From: DAISKN01 sp963716925 | GTDB lineage: Bacteria; Acidobacteriota; Vicinamibacteria; Marinacidobacterales; SMYC01 | Length of the DNA: 9,420 nucleotides | Direction of reading: 5' to 3' | Assembly: GCA_963716925.1 (NCBI GenBank) | Contig: CAVQUX010000031.1 | Location: 1 to 9,420, forward strand | In this document: positions 7,377 through 9,420 of the stretch, one piece after another | Numbering within the stretch: position 1 is the stretch's first letter | Layout of the letters: every line of letters begins with the position of its first letter | Notes under the pieces: generated by a model | The model's input: the letters and a program-made list of their open reading frames with translations, nothing else | Told to the model about the DNA's origin: nothing | Database searches by the model: none | Made by a program: the position numbers and the translations under genes

Positions 7377-9406
7377 TAAGGGGACCGCTTCACCTCTTGG
7401 AGGAACTCGACGACCTGGGGCTGATCCGGGGCCAGCTCCAGAGAGCGCGTGAGCGTCGCGACCGCGGCCTCCCGGTTCCCCATGGCGAACTCCGTCTCTC
7501 CCAGCGCGTTCAAGAGGCCCACGTCCTCGCCGGCGGACTCGATCGCTTTCCGGTAGGCCTCCGCCGCTTCGGCGTACTTCCCGAGACGAAACCGGGCCAG
7601 CCCGAGGAGCGCCAGAGCATCCACGTTGGCGCCCTCGCGGGAAACGGCCTCGAGAGCGGTCTTCTCCCCTTCTTCCGGATTCCCGCCCAGGATCTCCGCG
7701 CGAGCCTTTCCGCAGCGCGCGTCCTGGAAGTAGGGCTCGTAATCGAGAGAGATCCGGAAGAAGCGGATCGCCTCGTCATAGCGCTCGGCCACGAGATAGT
7801 GATGCGCCTTTCGAGAGTACTGCTGCGCGGGAGTGAGCTCCGGCGGAAGACCCACGGTGCTCAAGCGTCCCATCTCCTGCGTGGCGCCCACCTCGAAATC
7901 GAGGCGCGCCAGGTCCGAGAACGATCCCCCCTCCTCGCTCACGAGCGCCTCGAGCTGGTAGCTCCCCTCGGCGAGCGCGGCGCCGGACAGGACCTTGAGC
8001 ACGTCCACCGTGTCGGGCTCCGAGACCCGCGGGCGAAACCGGTTCGTTTCGTCGAGAACCGTCTCCTCGCCCCGTTTGAGGGTGAAGCGCACCGATACTT
8101 GAGGATCCGAGGACGCCGGTTTCTCTGGAAGGTAGACTGAAAGGTACGCAAGGAGCCTCTGCCCGGCGCCGAAGCGGTGGTTCGGCTTCGGGTAGAGCCG
8201 CAGATGTCCGAATTGATGGGGAATCCCGGTCACCGCTGACGCCGCCGCGTCGTCGGCCTTGAAGGCGCCGACGAAGCTCGAGACCGCCGCCCTTTCCTCC
8301 GGGAACGAGGGGACGGCCACGATCCGCTCGACGACCCCGAGCCGCCTTCCGACGAAGTCCCGGACGTAGAGCTGGAGACGGTATCGCCCCGGCAGGAGAT
8401 CGACCATTCGCTGGAAGAGGATGGGATAGTGCCGCGCGGTCTCCCAGTCGGCGGACGGGATCTCGATCTCCAGCGAGTCGCGGAACTCCTCGAGGATCTC
8501 CCCGCTCTCGATATGAGTGAAGGTGCCGATGAGGTCGTAGCGTCCGAGCATCCTCTCGTCGTACTGATTCACCCGGAGGTTCTCGGCGGCGATCTCGAGG
8601 GCGAGGTGCGCTTCGGAAAAACCGTCCGCGCCGCGAAAGTAATCGATGTTGAAGTCCACCGGGAGCTCTCCGCCGAAGCTCGCTTCCGCGGTGACCGAGG
8701 CCCTCAGGTTCTTGCGGGTCTTCTCGAAGACGAAGCCGGGAGTCCGGAGGTCGGAGAGAACCGCCTCGGAAGACATCATGTTCTGTCCCGGCCCGACGGT
8801 CTCCGCCGCCTTGACGATATCGACGTCCCAACGCTGACGGGCGCTGAACGGCACCTGGTTGCCGAACCCGACCATCCCGCGGACCACGGGGTCGGCGATG
8901 AGGGCCTTCATCCCGTCGAACGCCGGACTGAAGAGCCGATACTCTCCGGCGCCGTTCCGCTTGAAGAATATGAGCTGGAGCGCGTTGGGAAAGAGCGGGA
9001 TGTCGAGGTTGTAGTAGTACCAGATCTGGAGAGGAAAGAGGTCCTGGTTGTTGGGGTAGGACATCACGTCCTGGGGCTCGCCCAGGACGATGTACATCCG
9101 GCCCCGCTCGGTCATCCAGCCCGGCCTCGACTCGCGGTACTTGTCGTTGGCCTCGCGAATGCGCTTGAAGTGCTCTTCCCGGAACTCGTTCACCGCGGTC
9201 TCGGGGACGGGATCGCGCACCTGCCAGAACCTCTCGATGAACTCGTCGCGCTCGACCGCGGTCGCGAGGCCGAGGAAGCTCTCGCGCTCGGAGTCCGTCA
9301 TGATGTAGACCGCTTCCTCGTCGAGAAAGCGCCGGTGCTCCTTCGAAAGGTCGGGCTCCGAGCCCAGTAATAGGAGCGAAACGAGGCCGAGCATTGCTTC
9401 CATCAT
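7376..9406 (-). CDS. GWxTD-domain protein with C-terminal TPR repeats
   Basis: A 676-residue exported protein. The N-terminus (MMEAMLGLVSLLLLG) is hydrophobic and resembles a signal peptide without the usual positive charge. Residues about 20-190 form a GWxTD domain: LDEEAVYIMTDSERESFLGL, ERDEFIERFWQVRDP, then GWMTERGRMYIVLGEP (96-111) and a conserved-looking LQIWYYYN strand (126-133). The motif here is GWMTE, with Glu replacing the Asp that names the domain. Residues about 230-505 are beta-rich (e.g. GRYRLQLYVRDFVGRRLG, GSYQLEALVSEEGG), probably immunoglobulin-like modules. Residues about 526-661 hold about four TPRs. The function of GWxTD proteins is not established; they are frequent in Acidobacteriota and Bacteroidota-type genomes. 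The start is ATG at 9406 because an in-frame TGA lies at 9410-9412; ATG at 9403 or 9394 are alternatives. It ends TAG, sharing one base with the next gene's GTG. Confidence 0.9.
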   Translation of the reverse strand: MMEAMLGLVSLLLLGSEPDLSKEHRRFLDEEAVYIMTDSERESFLGLATAVERDEFIERFWQVRDPVPETAVNEFREEHFKRIREANDKYRESRPGWMTERGRMYIVLGEPQDVMSYPNNQDLFPLQIWYYYNLDIPLFPNALQLIFFKRNGAGEYRLFSPAFDGMKALIADPVVRGMVGFGNQVPFSARQRWDVDIVKAAETVGPGQNMMSSEAVLSDLRTPGFVFEKTRKNLRASVTAEASFGGELPVDFNIDYFRGADGFSEAHLALEIAAENLRVNQYDERMLGRYDLIGTFTHIESGEILEEFRDSLEIEIPSADWETARHYPILFQRMVDLLPGRYRLQLYVRDFVGRRLGVVERIVAVPSFPEERAAVSSFVGAFKADDAAASAVTGIPHQFGHLRLYPKPNHRFGAGQRLLAYLSVYLPEKPASSDPQVSVRFTLKRGEETVLDETNRFRPRVSEPDTVDVLKVLSGAALAEGSYQLEALVSEEGGSFSDLARLDFEVGATQEMGRLSTVGLPPELTPAQQYSRKAHHYLVAERYDEAIRFFRISLDYEPYFQDARCGKARAEILGGNPEEGEKTALEAVSREGANVDALALLGLARFRLGKYAEAAEAYRKAIESAGEDVGLLNALGETEFAMGNREAAVATLTRSLELAPDQPQVVEFLQEVKRSP

Positions 9407-9420
9407 ACTTCAACAGCGTG

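Noticed and set aside
5667..7379. 570-codon open frame on the plus strand opposite the TPR gene, and a similar 386-codon frame at 4498-5658
   Set aside because: They mirror high-GC coding sequence on the other strand. The translations are Arg/Glu/Leu-rich with no recognisable domain, while the minus-strand frames show clear TPR and sulfatase motifs.

Overview
The window is GC-rich with strong G/C preference at third codon positions. It holds six protein genes packed almost without gaps. The best guess for the source is a member of the Acidobacteriota or a close relative. Three things point that way: a large Oar-like TonB-dependent receptor with a carboxypeptidase-regulatory N-terminal domain, a GWxTD-domain protein, and a sulfatase fused to TPR repeats, all hallmarks of that phylum's genomes. 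This is inference from family knowledge; there is no rRNA or other marker gene here.

Layout. Positions 3-2633 (+) are the 3' part of the receptor gene, whose 5' end lies outside the window. A textbook intrinsic terminator follows at 2661-2693. Everything else is on the minus strand and converges on it. Read in transcription order (high to low coordinates), there is first a tight three-gene operon: a GWxTD/TPR protein (9406-7376), a secreted or membrane-attached protein built almost entirely of TPRs (7376-5628), and a lipoprotein-like sulfatase-superfamily enzyme with a C-terminal TPR array (5631-3511). Adjacent genes overlap by 1 and 4 bases. After a 43-base gap come a 73-residue helical protein (3467-3246) and a 178-residue nucleotidyltransferase-fold protein (3249-2713). 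These also overlap by 4 bases and look like a toxin-antitoxin-type pair. A good -10 box sits so close to the first start codon that a leaderless mRNA is likely.

How the genes may work together. The receptor would act in the outer membrane in uptake or surface binding of an unknown ligand. The three-gene operon gives three exported or envelope-associated proteins that share TPR protein-interaction arrays around one catalytic domain, which suggests a periplasmic assembly or modification complex of unknown substrate. The enzyme carries threonine where sulfatases carry the cysteine/serine that becomes formylglycine, so sulfate-ester hydrolysis should not be assumed. The small two-gene module is a self-contained addition between the convergent units.

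No tRNA, rRNA, CRISPR array, insertion sequence or attachment site was seen. No gene-free stretch exceeds 80 bases.
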